Source: Peromyscus leucopus
Taxonomy: Eukaryota; Chordata; Mammalia; Rodentia; Cricetidae
Reading direction: 5' to 3'
Length of the DNA: 64,000 nucleotides
Assembly: GCF_004664715.2 (NCBI RefSeq)
Contig: NC_051063.1
Coordinates: 112,578,829-112,642,828, forward strand
The translations under genes and the position numbers were made by a program. The first letter of the stretch is position 1. Every line of letters begins with the position of its first letter. Of this stretch, positions 23,779 through 35,625 are shown one piece after another. The notes beneath the pieces are model-generated. The model had not been told where the DNA came from. It saw nothing but the letters and a program-made list of their open reading frames with translations, and did no database searches.

Positions 23779-23896
23779 ATGTAATCCAGGAGCTGGTACT
23801 AGTAAGTGGAACATGCTATACTTGAGTGTCTATCTATCTCACTGAAGAGGTTTCCACAGGGAAAAAATGCTGACAGGCAGTTTGATTTCACTCATT

Positions 23897-24020
23897 CTGT
23901 AGCCAGGGTTGCAATGGAACATACAGTATCTCCAAGCTCATCTTAAACATAACCTGGTCTCCTTGCCTCTATCTAAGTAGTGAGATTACAGGTGTGAGTC
24001 ACCATGCCCAGTTAATTAAT
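23897..24020 (-). repeat. Old B1-like monomer
   Basis: CTGTAGCCAGGGTTGCAATG ... CTTGCCTCTATCTAAGTAG ... GATTACAGGTGTGAGTCACC ATGCCC is a reverse B1/7SL-type pattern, strongly diverged. Confidence 0.6.
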
Positions 24021-24337
24021 GGTTTTTAGTCAGGCAGGGAGCAATGAATTGCTATGGTCCTGGAAACAACTTGAGATTCTACTGAAGAAAGTATTTCCAC
24101 CAAAACTTTCAGAAAAACAACCAATGTGCATTCCTTTTTGACAGAACAGCTGATTTCTAATGATGGCACGAAGCTAATACACTCAATACCCAGAGGGTCA
24201 GGAAGTCATAAGGAATGTTTTCTTCCAAGACTGACTGCAAGCAAATATCCAGAGCTTCAATATATGCATTCAAGCTTTGTCATAAATGAAACTTATGTTA
24301 CACTTTAATAGTTTTTAAATATTATTAAGGGATAACT

Positions 24338-24455
24338 TGAGAACTGAGTATGGTGTTGTATACCTATGTTTCCAGCACGAAGAAAGTTCTAGCATTTGTC
24401 AACTTGAGCTACACAGACAGGACCCCCCCCCCATATTTTTCAAGAGAAAAAATTT
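24338..24455 (+). repeat. Very degraded B1-like element with C10 run
   Basis: GAGTATGGTGTTGTATACCT, CCAGCACGAAGAAAG, GAGCTACACAGACAGGACC, then ten C (24423-24432). About 180 bases downstream (in gene sense) of the exon's 3' end. Confidence 0.4.
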
Positions 24456-24629
24456 TAAGAGATAAAACTAGGGAAAAGTTTTAACTTGATAGTATTTCAA
24501 AAATTACTTCAAAATGGTTAAATGCAAGGCCTTTTGAGCAGACATGGGCTAATTGGAACACAGGCATGGCACTTGTGTCCCTAAGCTGGTAGCACAAGAC
24601 AAGTACATCTGAGTCAGGAATATTCCAAT

Positions 24630-24635
24630 TCCTAC
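24630..24635 (-). promoter_or_regulatory. 5' splice site of the Dlg2 exon
   Basis: On the minus strand the exon ends ...GTCAG and the intron starts GTAGGA. The AG/GTAGG junction is a normal, moderately strong donor. It fixes the 3' end of the exon and leaves a codon split after its second base. Confidence 0.85.
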
Positions 24636-24750
24636 CTGACATACAGGGAGCGTTTCTGATTGGTTCGAAGGGACCCGGACCCGGAGCTCATGCTGTGGTT
24701 CATCATCTGCTCTCGTAGGTCATGGATTTTGGCCTCAAATCGGGCGTAAT
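24636..24750 (-). CDS. Dlg2: Internal exon of Dlg2 (PSD-93/chapsyn-110): PDZ3-SH3 linker and start of SH3
   Basis: On the minus strand a 115-bp open block lies between an AG acceptor and a GT donor. It starts with two bases (AT) completing a split codon, then 37 whole codons beginning [16 protein letters not shown], continuing [13 protein letters not shown] and ending NQKRSLYV. The last two bases (AG) start the next split codon. The block matches the MAGUK segment after PDZ3 (a short charged helix, a Ser/Gly-rich linker, then the first SH3 strand RSLYVR). From memory, NHSM and RTNQKR point to DLG2, whereas DLG1 has NSSI and RTSQKR and DLG4 differs more. DLG2 is a membrane-associated postsynaptic scaffold that binds NMDA receptors and K+ channels through its PDZ domains. 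The SH3 region works with the C-terminal guanylate-kinase-like domain, which lies outside this window. The open frame runs on upstream of the acceptor only because the intron happens to be open, so no start codon is assigned here. MAGUK identity is near certain; the paralogue is likely. Confidence 0.9.
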
Positions 24751-24775
24751 CTGGGAATGGAGGAAAAGAATGGTA
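24751..24775 (-). promoter_or_regulatory. 3' splice site and polypyrimidine tract of the Dlg2 exon
   Basis: Read on the minus strand, the bases just before the exon are a run of C and T (CTTTTCCTCC is visible) ending in CCCAG, directly followed by the first exon bases ATTACGCC. This is a strong acceptor. A possible branch site CTAAT lies about 50 nt upstream (24800-24804). Confidence 0.85.
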
Positions 24776-25136
24776 AATTTGATTCTGTACATTCTGAAAA
24801 TTAGACATACTGTATAGATAAAGCCCCTGCTCTCCGCTGTCATTTGTCTTCCAGGTACCAGGCAGGTGCTCACCTTTAGAAAAGCACATCTGTCTACCAG
24901 TGCTTTTTCCTCACAATTTCACAGGAGGAAAAGGAGAGATCAGTTACTTCCCCAAAATTACCCAGAAAACATAAAGCCATGACACCCCCAACTTCTGAGA
25001 AGTTTAAGGTTCCATACAACCCTTAACTTAGTATCCCCTATATCTCAAAACTATAGCACATCATCATAACTAGAATAAAATGGACACAATCTATATTAAT
25101 CTTACCCAGATTTTCTCAGTCTCATTTCTATGTACG

Positions 25137-25138
<2 letters not shown>

Positions 25139-25177
<39 letters not shown>
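25139..25177. repeat. (TG)n microsatellite; (CA)n in gene sense
   Basis: About 19 TG units. On the Dlg2 transcript this is a CA repeat roughly 390-430 nt upstream of the exon. Confidence 0.96.
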
Positions 25178-25179
<2 letters not shown>

Positions 25180-25185
25180 GAGTGG

Positions 25186-25258
25186 GGGGCTGATTGACCT
25201 TCTATGTAGCCTCCTGAGTGCTGGAATTAAAGGTATGTGCCACCATTCCAGGCCTTCT
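25186..25258 (-). repeat. Partial B1 SINE
   Basis: TAGCCTCCTGAGTGCTGGAA, TTAAAGGTATGTGCCACCAT and CCAGGCC are the reversed 5' half of a B1. Confidence 0.7.
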
Positions 25259-25365
25259 TTAGCACATTTAAAAATAATTTGATTTTCAAATTAAATTATT
25301 TACAAATTTTTATGGAAAACTAAATTAATGTAATAAAAGTTGATTTACCTAGAGACTGTTTTAAA

Positions 25366-25592
<227 letters not shown>

Positions 25593-26552
25593 TTATATTT
25601 TAAATTCTTTAAATTAAAAAGTTCCACAAAGCTGATTCTCATTTCAGATCATGTAACATGTATTGATAATTGCAGGATGGCCTTCCCTAAAAGATTTGGC
25701 AACAGCTAACATAATACTCATTTCAGAATGTCAAATATAAAAGTTTGTACTCTAAAGACTAAAAATGCTCATAATAGTAGGTTAGTAATTTCCGATGTTG
25801 AAATACAGCCTGGAATTATCAAGATTTGGCAGATTTCCTGTTTAATAATTCAGCCTTAAATGGTTAAATAAGCCAAATATAGATTTAATCACATAGTTCA
25901 TCTAAAATCTATTGACTTTACTCTGAAACACTGCATTTCATTCCAAGGGAAAACACTTATGAATATGGGTGTGATATTGTTTGCAGGTTTAAACCATCTT
26001 GAGCAAGCTGTATTTCCATGCTACCTAGAGGGGATAAACTAACATTTATAATGGACCACATGGTACCAAGTACATATGGGGCGTTGAGGACATCTCTTTC
26101 CTAGGTCATAAAATGAAGTCTACAGATATCATAAAAATATTTTCAACTATATAAACATAGAAGGGAAATGGAAAGGCCTTTGCCTTATTTCTTACAGATG
26201 TCCTTCCCCAAAGCTCATCAGGGAAAGGAGTCGTATGCTGGGAATGTTTGTAGGTATGTTTGTGAGCAGATGCTAAAATGTTTTTCTTCTTTTTAAATAG
26301 TATAACATGGATGGCTAGCTACTTTCTACCAAACCTATAAATATGATTTTTCTTAATAACGTTCTATATTTATACTTGTTTATTTAACAAGACCCATGTA
26401 TTTAGGTGTTAGGCCTCTGAAGCTCTCCATGATAAATAAGTGTCTTATTGTATGTGTGCACATTATGGAATAAATTAGTATGGCATCATAAGTAGAAAGA
26501 AGTGCTGGTCAATACTTTGTACAACAACCACATAGTCTCCACTAGCACTTTG

Positions 26553-26697
26553 TTTTTATTTTAAAACTATGTCTTGTTACATAATTCAGGCTGCTGTGGA
26601 GCTCACTGTATATATGTAGCGCAATCTGCCTTGAACTTGTGATCCTCCTGCCTCAGCCTTCTGAGTGCTAGGATTATAGGCACATGTTTCCACATTG
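26553..26697 (-). repeat. Old B1-like SINE
   Basis: ATAATTCAGGCTGCTGTGGA, TGATCCTCCTGCCTCAGCCT, TCTGAGTGCTAGGATTATAG and GCACATGTTTCCAC: reverse orientation, diverged. Confidence 0.7.
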
Positions 26698-28439
26698 TAA
26701 AGAAAAAAACTCACTGATCTGTTTTGGGACACAGAGTGGAAAATTCTCAGATCCATGTCATACGACTACTCTTTGAAGATGAAATACTCCATGCCTGGTC
26801 TCATCTCAGTCTTGTGCAGACATAGGACTCTCTGCTGCACAACCATGAGGACTGGAAGATGACAGAGTGAAATTCTACCAAGTGTACTCCCCCAACATCT
26901 GGCCATCAATACCTGATGCTGTCTGTCCAGTGAGCTATATTATTGCCTCTGTCTCACCATCTTGCAATTATTTGTGCAGTTGCCTGTTTCCATTAGGCTG
27001 AGCTCCTTAGGGAAGAGATGATGTCTCGTTGTAGGGATTCCCTAATTCATGATGCAGTAGGATAGTCCAGAGGGAGTTAATAAGAGGTGCATAACACCTT
27101 TTCTGAATGACTGATGAGTGAATGAGGAATGAACTAAATCATTAGGTAAATTTAGTTATCAAATAGCTGCAAGTAAAAAAAAAAAACAAAACAAAACAAA
27201 AAAAACCTGCTGATTTTACAAGAGAAGGAAGGCAACACACATTTATCTCCTTTTCCAAAAGCAAGTGCTCACGTTTCAAACAATTTTTGTCAAAGTACTT
27301 CCAAACCATTTTGCTGTCTTTATTACTCTCTGGGCAATGTCTGTTCTCTTCAACTCAGTCATGCCAAGTGCTAGAAACAGTTCTGACCCTTAACCTACAC
27401 ACAATTAAGAACGCCAATGATTCTCTCCTAGGCTCTCATAAGGATTGTGCTACTACAGCATGTATTATGATGGGACACTTGCTCTATTAATAAAGTTCAT
27501 TCGCTTTGCTGTATGGCTCATTAGATAAGCCCAATACTTTCTGCCCTGTTCTTACATTGTTTGCCCTCCTTCATGTAGTAATGTACAGTGTTTAAGTTCA
27601 TCATGGCTCGTAACTTATGCTGCCTTGGCCTTATCTAGCATCCATCCTGTTCTTGATGTAGCATTTTGACACAGCTCAATCTCAGATCTTGTATTCAAAT
27701 GTACTTGTCTTTTACCTTTTGAAAGTGAAAACAGAGGTACACATAATTTAGTCAGTTTGTGAACAGTAGGTTTACAGATACAAATGGGGTGAGGTCGGGG
27801 GAAGGTGCATGTTTATAACTTCACAGCGATAAACCAAGCTTATGGTTAAAAATGCTTCAGAAATAAACATCTATGTAGACTGTGAGATGTCAATCTTTAT
27901 GTCTTATCAAAGTATTGAAAAATCCATTCAAGCACCTCAAACAAAAATAACTAATATACCTACTCCTTATCAACCCAGTTTCTTTTTGAAGTGTGTCCCT
28001 CCTGTCTCTGCTCACCCGCTTTGGTGTAATTTTTGGCCAAATTGCTAGCACTCTCTCTTGATTTCAAGTGTCATGAGAACATTCAACTGAGATTTTTAAA
28101 ACATGCTAATCTTTACACCATGTAGCTTGGAGCAAGACAGAACCTGAATGAACTTGTGACATTACAAGGACATTAAGCATGACAATGCTAAGGTGGGTCG
28201 CCAGAGTAAGATAGCAACACTTAATCCTGCACGGCCTTGCTTGCAAAAGGCAGCTGGTGAGTGCTGAAATTATAAATTATTTCATACTTCTTGGGCTTTC
28301 TATAACTAGCAATAGAGGGTTGAAAACTAGCTCCTAAGCAGGGTGTTCATAGTGGTGTCAAGAAATACTGGCTTTGGTGAACTCTTTGTCCTCTATGTAT
28401 GAGAAAATCTTTGTGGTTTCCCCCTCTATATTCAAAGAT

Positions 28440-28600
28440 ATCTAAACCCAACTGTATGTACATGGATATACAGAGGGAGGAAGGGGATCAGATGGAGATG
28501 GGGGCATAAGAAAAAGACATAACAAAGAACAATGATAGCCATGAGTGGAAGTGCCATAATGAAACCCATTATTTTCTATACCAACTTAAAAAGTATTAAA
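28440..28600 (+). repeat. Possible 3' end of a rodent L1-like element
   Basis: GGAGGAAGGGGATCAGATGG, GTGCCATAATGAAACCCATT and TTCTATACCAACTTAAAAAG resemble the 3' end of a common rodent repeat as I remember it. Weak. Confidence 0.3.
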
Positions 28601-31600
28601 TGAGCAAACCTATAGAGTTCAAAATGAAGTGGATAAATAAATAGCAGAGGCAGCAGCAATCAATGATGCTCACTAGGGCAGAAGGACAACTGTTCCTAGA
28701 GCAGATACAGAGGGGCTGGGAGGGTTTCAGGTTCAAATCAAGCCATTCCCAGCATGCTGCTGCAGTCAAATGAACCAGTATGGACTGAACCGAAGTAATG
28801 CACTGCCATTCACCAAACTCAGTCTTTACAGAAAAATGTGTCCTATAGAAAATGTGCTTAGTGTATATGACATATTAAAATTTTACTAAGCATTCGAGAA
28901 ATTAATGAATCTGATTGTTTCTAACTGTAATCACTCATCTGGAGAATTTTGTTTTCAATTTTGACATGATGGTTGATAATATCAGAAAGCTTAAGATTTG
29001 GAATATGTATATGACATCAACATCTTAGCCCTGACATGTACCAGCTAAATATCATTAGGAAAGTTACTAACCTTTCTTGGCTCATTTTTTTTTTTTTTTT
29101 TGTAAGAGAAATGGTAGTAAGGATGATACCTATCTCAAGGAATGTTGGGAATGTCATGGATCAGACGATTGGGTTTTGGTAATGACTGTCATTCTTTGTT
29201 TTTATGTGTAATTTACAACCTATTCTTGTTCATTGTTTGCAAACATCATAATCTGTTTGAGAATGGAAACTTGTATCCATTTCTAAAACCCCTTGATTTA
29301 GCATCCCTTTCCCTATTATGAAGTGTATCTACTAGGCCAAACAGGAACAAGCCAAAAGTGGCCTTGGTTTGGGATGGTTGGTCCCTTCTTGATGACCATT
29401 ATATGACCCACCAGATCCTCCTATAAATCCATAGTTATTTGGAGCTCAGAATGAAGATGTCCAATTCCAACACTGCTGCCGGTTTCTGTAGGATTAGTGG
29501 CCTCATCTGCCAGGATCATCTCAACACTGACGGACACTCAGGTGGAGTGATAAGAAGTTGTGAACACCACACAGTACACAGTGAGAGGGGGCTCTGCCAT
29601 GCTCCAATTTCCTTTACAATTTGTCCAGGGTGAACCACAAAACCCAGAGTTCAAAGGAGGCATAGCTGGCTTAATCTACCATCGTTTAATGCTGCCCAGA
29701 TGCTTGCATCTCTGACTCAGATGCTATGCTTCGATTCTGAGAAAAGGAAACAACTTTGGAATGAGCATCTCCCAAGTGAGCTGTGTGTATGGAGCGGGGA
29801 GAACATCCCTTCACAAGCCCGATTTCATGTAGCCCTCTTATGACTGTCGGTTACTAAAGGAAGCCCCGAGCAGATCAGACGGAAGTACAAGTGAGGAGGC
29901 CAGCTTTCAGGATTCATCATGCTGTTTACTAATAACAAGGCCTGGGGAAATTACTAAGACTCAGCTCATTCACCTGTACATTTTGAGATTTACTTCGCAA
30001 ACTGTTTTAGAGAATCAAATGGATGTGAAACAGCTTGAATGTTTTTTTTTTTTTTTTCCCCATGGTGGTCCTGTCAGGACAAATGTATGTGCAGTCCTCA
30101 GTGGCGCTGAACTTGACAGTAGCATCCTCTCCCTGTTTGTTCTTTATGAGTATGGACACAGCTCAGAGAGCAACTGATAAAGCCATTGAGCTGTATGCAG
30201 GGTTCTGTACATCCAAGCAACAGAGGCTGCTTTCCTGCTGAGTTATCCATTCCAGCACTACGCAGAAGCTACTTTGAAGAGCACCCCTGTGATATGCCTA
30301 AGCGGTTTGACATAGAGATCTATGAGAATCTCTTTGGTAGTAGGTAAGCTAAAGGATTTGAACTTTAATGCATGCCCCCTCCTGGTGGGGCTAGGATAAA
30401 TGTCAGTGGTGTGCAGTTGACTGGGGTCACATTATTATTTTCTTAGACATGCCTGCCACTGTCACCAGGACCCAGGAATGATGCATGGGAAGGATGTAGC
30501 ACTCACAGTTTTTATCTTGTCTAAGTACAGTTCCTGATCCCTGTTCCACAAGTGTGGCATTGTGAACAACTATAACTGCTCTCATTTGTGGTTGGGGGAC
30601 AGCTTTCTTTCATTAATTCCTCAATGTTTCTTCAGTATCAATTAAAGGCTATGTAAACTGCTAGGGCACCAAAGCCACTGGATGGGTCCTCACTTTAAGG
30701 CTGCTTCTCATTTTCATTTTTCTGTGAATTGCAAAAGAGCGCCTGCCATTTAAGCTTGCACTCCCTGCAAGGAGTACTGAGTGCTTTCTAGGTGGTTAGC
30801 TTCTTATGGATAAGCTCTCCTTTGCCTGGAATAAGCTCACACAGTCAGGCCCAAGCTCCTGGAGACAAACTAGGGCAAGTGACATCTCTATGTAAAGCTG
30901 CTGGTTATTTACAGTGTGGAAAGAAAAACTAGGATTTCAAAGCTGTACCCTGGAGGCAGAGTTTCTGCAGTTCTGGCTTTTAGAGGGTAGGAAAATCCCC
31001 CATCTGCTTAGAGACACTTTTTTCACCTTTTTTGAAAAGAGGAAATCACAGCTGCCCCTACACACTGCCCCTCTATCTGACACGCTGCACTTTGTTTGCA
31101 TTATTTTAAGCAGTATTGATTTTTAAAAGCGCCATCTATCATGCAGTTTTAAATAAGCAAACAAAGACTCATTCTGATATCAGAAACTGACATGTACTTT
31201 TGCACAGACATGAATGTGAGTCTTGGAATCAATATATGATAATGAATGATTTAGACTAGAAAAATCTAAATATATTACTGTGCGCTCTTTCTCTTTCTCC
31301 CTCCCTACCTCTCTCTCTTCCTCCCCACTACACTCTTAAATAGTTATATGCAAGGGAGTCAGCCATGGAACACTGGTTGTACTTCACATTCGAGAAGTAA
31401 TGCACTGCCAAAATTCTTTCACATGATATAAAATTCATTATTTACTTGGACCTCAGAACATTTCCAACAGCCTCCATTTTACCACCTTCTATTTCCTGAG
31501 CTGTCCTGGGACTTTGGAGCCAGACAGGCACAGAAGGGACCAGCCATATTCTATGAGGATGGAAGAGATGCTTCATTCCAGACACTTTACAAGTAGCGAT

Positions 31601-31883
31601 GCCTGGAGGGGTGCTGTGTCAATGAACTACTTTAGGATGATGGCTTCCTTCTTAGCTATACACTTGAATTTCTACCTGCTGTCAAGAGAGTTGACCTATG
31701 GCCACAGGCAAGGCTTTGAGCATGGATCTTCCCAGGCTTGATTTTCTGCATAACGATTGTTCTAGCCTCTTACTTCAAACCTCAACTTAGCTTACCCTTC
31801 AGGCTGCCAACCTGATTCTGAGCTGAAAAGGAGATATGGAATTTTCCACTGCTCTGCTGCCATATGTGTACGGGTGCATTGCA

Positions 31884-31907
31884 TGCGTGCGTGCGTGCGT
31901 GCGTGTG
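31884..31907. repeat. (TGCG)n short array
   Basis: About six units, alternating purine and pyrimidine throughout. Confidence 0.9.
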
Positions 31908-32988
31908 ATACAGGGATAGGAGAAGTGATACAAATAAAGACACAGATACAAAGAGGTTACAAACCAAGTTGGTCAGAGTCCAGTTTTGTTCAGAATTTCC
32001 AGTCAATTGGAGGATGCATATATCTCTTGTAAGTATCTAGTACTAAGCAATTTAGTCATGGACTTTAGGAGGTCAAGAATGAAGTCCTTTCTTCCTCTGT
32101 CCCTAACACTGGACACAAAGTGTAGTACCTAGTTATGAATTTGAAAACAATAACATGTTTTTTGAATGATAAGCAGAATTGAAAACTTTAGGAAAAGAAA
32201 ACCGATCTCCTACCTTGCCTACTACTGAATGGATCAGGCTTTTAGAATAAATTTCAATAACACACTGAACTAAGGCTGTATCTCCTAACACTGCTCTCAG
32301 CACCACCTGTCATTGTCAAGCAGAACTGGGTTCATTTACCTTGACTGGAACAATTTTCTCAGGGAAGCTGGAGAACTTTAAAGAGATTTTAGGCAACTAT
32401 GCAGGAATTCTTTAATGTGTGAAATGAAGTAGTTTTCTAGGCAAACAACAGTCTGAATCCCCAACCAATTATTTCCTACAAATCGGTGTTAACTCTGAAG
32501 TCAGATCCATCAGATTTCATCTTGACTAAATACAAGTTCTGTTTAACTGAGCCACAAAGCAGATAGATTCTTAGAAAAATGAATCTGCACAGAAACTTCC
32601 TGGAATTAGCAAACTCTACCTGTTCCAGTAACTGGGAATGCTTTTTGGTATAAAATTTTGTTGCTAAAGCAGGCTGTATAATAAATCAACTGACTTGAAT
32701 TTGAATCTTAAATTTACTACTGAGTCATGGTGTGGATTTTGCCACTTAGAGAAAACTTGGTTTTCTTGTCTGTATAATGGGAAGGCAGCACCTGTCAAAT
32801 GAGGCTGTCTGGAAAATAATGTGATCATATTCATGTCTGGGATAGTACAGTCCTGGGGGCAGAATAGGTTCCTGGTAAATGTAAAGGAAATCAAACAGGT
32901 GGCACTGGGAAGGTCGCCTACAGTTTTGTGGTCCTTCTCTATAACAGGGAGACAGGTACTCTTCTGCTCACATTAAAAGTGAATGTGA

Positions 32989-33155
32989 GTTGGGCGGTGG
33001 TGGCGCACACCTTTAATCCCAGCACTTGGAAGGCAGAGCCGGGCGCATCTCTGTGAGTTTGAAGCCAGCCTGGGCTACCAAGTGAGTTCCAGGAAAAGGG
33101 TAAAGCTACACAGAGAAACCCTGTCTCAAAAAAACAAAACAAAACAAAACAAAAA
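32989..33155 (+). repeat. B1 SINE, cricetid type
   Basis: TGGGCGGTGGTGGCGCACAC, CTTTAATCCCAGCACTTGGA, GAGTTTGAAGCCAGCCTGGG, CCAGGAAAAGGGTAAAGCTA, CACAGAGAAACCCTGTCTC and an AAAAC tail. Its low divergence suggests a fairly young copy. Confidence 0.95.
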
Positions 33156-34850
33156 AGTGAGAGTCAAAAACAGAAATACGGAATGTTTGACAAATGGAAC
33201 AACTCATACAAAGATGGTCTTTTTCCTAAAACTCCTAATCTACCTACTAGCTAGAATATTTCCTCCTCAATATCAAAAATTTCTACCCAAAAGGGGAAAG
33301 TTTGATTTCAGTCTTCACTGTAGAAGTATGAGAGGAAAATGAACATCTCAGAAAGTATTAAGGCTCAGCTGCCTATGGTGATTCTCTCCAAAGATTTTGT
33401 TGGTAGGGTGAGCGAAGGCTCAGAGAAGGGAGGCAGGGGCTGCAGTTTGGCAGTGAGCTCATAGCCCATGGTGCCTCAGGAGACAGTGGGAGCTGTGGTT
33501 TTTGATTTGAGGAACAGTGCTCAGGCTTTCCTTGGTATATGCCTATATTAAGACTTTGATGGGGTTTGTCCTTGTTCCTTTGCATAAAAATCATGGTGCT
33601 CAGAGCTTGAATAATCATGCTTCACCATCCTGCATCCTGCAATAGGAATCAGCTAGACCGTGATGGGTGAAATGGATAATATTCTTGCCTAATTATAGGT
33701 CAGATAGAAATAAAAGATAAAGTAGTTCTGGATTTGGAAGTAAGGCAAGGTAAATTAGTCCCCTTGAATATAACTTGAGTGACACAAATATCTGTCTTTG
33801 TTTCTATGACATTCCTATCAGAGTATCCATATATAGTGTTTTGAGACTTATGTCCATGTATTACCTGGAAGGGAAAGCTACCATCCCTAGATAAAGAGAT
33901 GAAGAAAACATGAAGAGAAAATGGAAGTGCAGAGAGGCTAGCCAATTTATCCAAGGTCACACAGCAAGCTCCCAGCATCATCCATTGATTTTACACTTTC
34001 GTCTACAAATGACTGCTCCTGTCTGGACATGTCCACAGCTGTCTCAGTGTGTCTTAGACACTCCAAGTAACCACTTAATAGTCAACTTCTTATTATCTAT
34101 TGATTTATATCTACAGAGAATTCTATGTATGGATTGATAAGATAAAGCCTTGATAGGTTTTCTCAATATACCCCTCAAAATGAAAGCTTCAAATGTCATT
34201 AGGGTGATTTTGTGCTTACAGCTTGCAGTCAGTTGGAACTTGAAACCATGTTTCATGGAGGCTCTCATTGGTGAAAGGGTATTGCTGGGACTGACTGGCA
34301 GGTTCAGGTTATAGCAATGTCCGTCTGGCATGGACAAAAAGTTTCCAGGGTTGTGAGGAGACAAGAGATTGTCAGGAGGGGGAACAACTGACCCCTGTCC
34401 CTACAACTCCAAGAACCTTGGGACAGTGTGACAATACAGGGCAGCATGTGGCAGCAGAGATAGCAAGCCCCAGCATGAGATCTCATCAGAAACCTAAACT
34501 TATGAATTTTATGTTCATAATACACTGTCTATATTTTCTTTCTTTAAAGCATACCTGACTGGGTGCTCTCAGCTGCATCACCTGAGTCCTGTTTTTCTGC
34601 ATAGTTATAGTAACACCTAGGATTAGTATTGGTATTTAATTAAGGAATATGTACAGAAGTACTTACTATACTGCAATGTATGTAATTCATTAAGAATACA
34701 TTTCCTGAGTATCAATCATGATAACCCATGGTGTAATAATGATAAGAGGACTGACATACTAAAGAATCTCCAATTCTATCCTCTAATGTAGGAACTGTAC
34801 ATATGACCACCCTAGAACTAGGTCTAGATCATAGTTTGAGTACTGTTTTC
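33156..34850. other. Intronic sequence, nothing assigned (1.7 kb)
   Basis: Several frames of 75-106 aa on both strands overlap one another (33373-33618, 33700-33981, 34044-34364), with no domain signature or splice framing. Confidence 0.5.
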
Positions 34851-34972
34851 AATTCTGTGTATGTGTGTATATATGTGTGTGCATGTTCACATATGTGTAG
34901 ATGTACATGCACATAGATATAGGAGCTAGATGTCAACATCAAGTATCATCCTTCAGGCACTATCCATCATGC

Positions 34973-35176
34973 TTTTTGAGACAAGGACCTTCACTGGTTT
35001 AAGACATGCTAAGAAGGCTATGTTTGATGGCCACTGAGCCCAGGGATCCACCTATCTCTGCCTCCTCGGTGCTGGGATAGTAAGTATGTGCCACAACATG
35101 AATTCAGAAGGACTAAACTCAGGTTCTCATTCTTTCATGGCAAGTACTTTGCTAACTTAGGCATCTTCCCAGCCTG
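34973..35176 (-). repeat. B4-type SINE
   Basis: TTTTTGAGACAAGGACCTTC, CTATCTCTGCCTCCTCGGTG, TGGGATAGTAAGTATGTGCC, AAACTCAGGTTCTC, then GGCATCTTCCCAGCC: reversed B1-like body followed by reversed ID-like head, the B4 order. Confidence 0.75.
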
Positions 35177-35303
35177 ATCTAGAATTCTTAACCATAGCAC
35201 AGCCAGAAGACCCCTAACTTCCTCCCTCCCTAATCTCTTTATTGTTTCCCATCCATTCATTCTCTCACAGACTAGTCTTGATGATTTTCCTAATTCACTC
35301 CTG

Positions 35304-35625
35304 TATTGGTTCCTTTTCTATTGCTGTGATAAAACACCATGACCAAGGCCACTTGCAGAAGAAAGCATTTATTTGGGGTTTACTGCTTCAGAGGGTTAGA
35401 GTCCATGATGACAAAGTGAAGGGACAGCTGAGAGTTCACATCTTGATCCACAAACAGGAAGCAGAGAGAAAACTGGAAATCATAAGAGTCTTTCCAGCCT
35501 GAGTGACATACCTCCAACTAGGCCACAATGCCTAATCCTTCTCAAACAATTCTACCAACTGGGAAGCAAGTATTCAAACATATGATCCTATGGAGGCCAT
35601 TTTCATTTAAACCATCTTTAAAACA
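35304..35625 (-). repeat. Rodent mid-repetitive element, related copy
   Basis: TTGCTGTGATAAAACACCAT, GACCAAGGCCACTTGCAGAA, ACAAACAGGAAGCAGAGAGA, GACATACCTCCAACTAGGCC, CAAACATATGATCCTATGGA. It shares the ATAAAACACCATGACCAA start with the copies at 9.2 and 15.8 kb but has a different body. Confidence 0.72.

Larger units (their letters stand above)
1..24635 (-). other. Dlg2: Dlg2 intron downstream of the exon (runs off the window)
   Basis: The next exon should start with the remainder of the SH3 domain (an FDYDK-type motif). No such block was seen in this interval on the minus strand. It is read as at least 24.6 kb of intron made of SINEs, simple repeats and unassigned sequence. Confidence 0.75.
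26698..32983. other. Repeat-poor intronic stretch (about 6.3 kb)
   Basis: Few recognisable insertions: an A-rich tract near 27176-27206, a possible L1-like fragment at 28440-28600, T17 at 29085-29101, a T run near 30042-30057, a CT-rich patch at 31288-31330 and (TGCG)n at 31884-31907. Frames up to 76 aa show no motif. Low insertion density can mean sequence under constraint, but that cannot be judged from one genome. Confidence 0.5.

Noticed and set aside
24751..24889. Extension of the coding exon upstream to a Met (the 85-aa frame)
   Set aside because: A strong polypyrimidine tract and AG precede 24750, and MAGUK homology stops exactly there.
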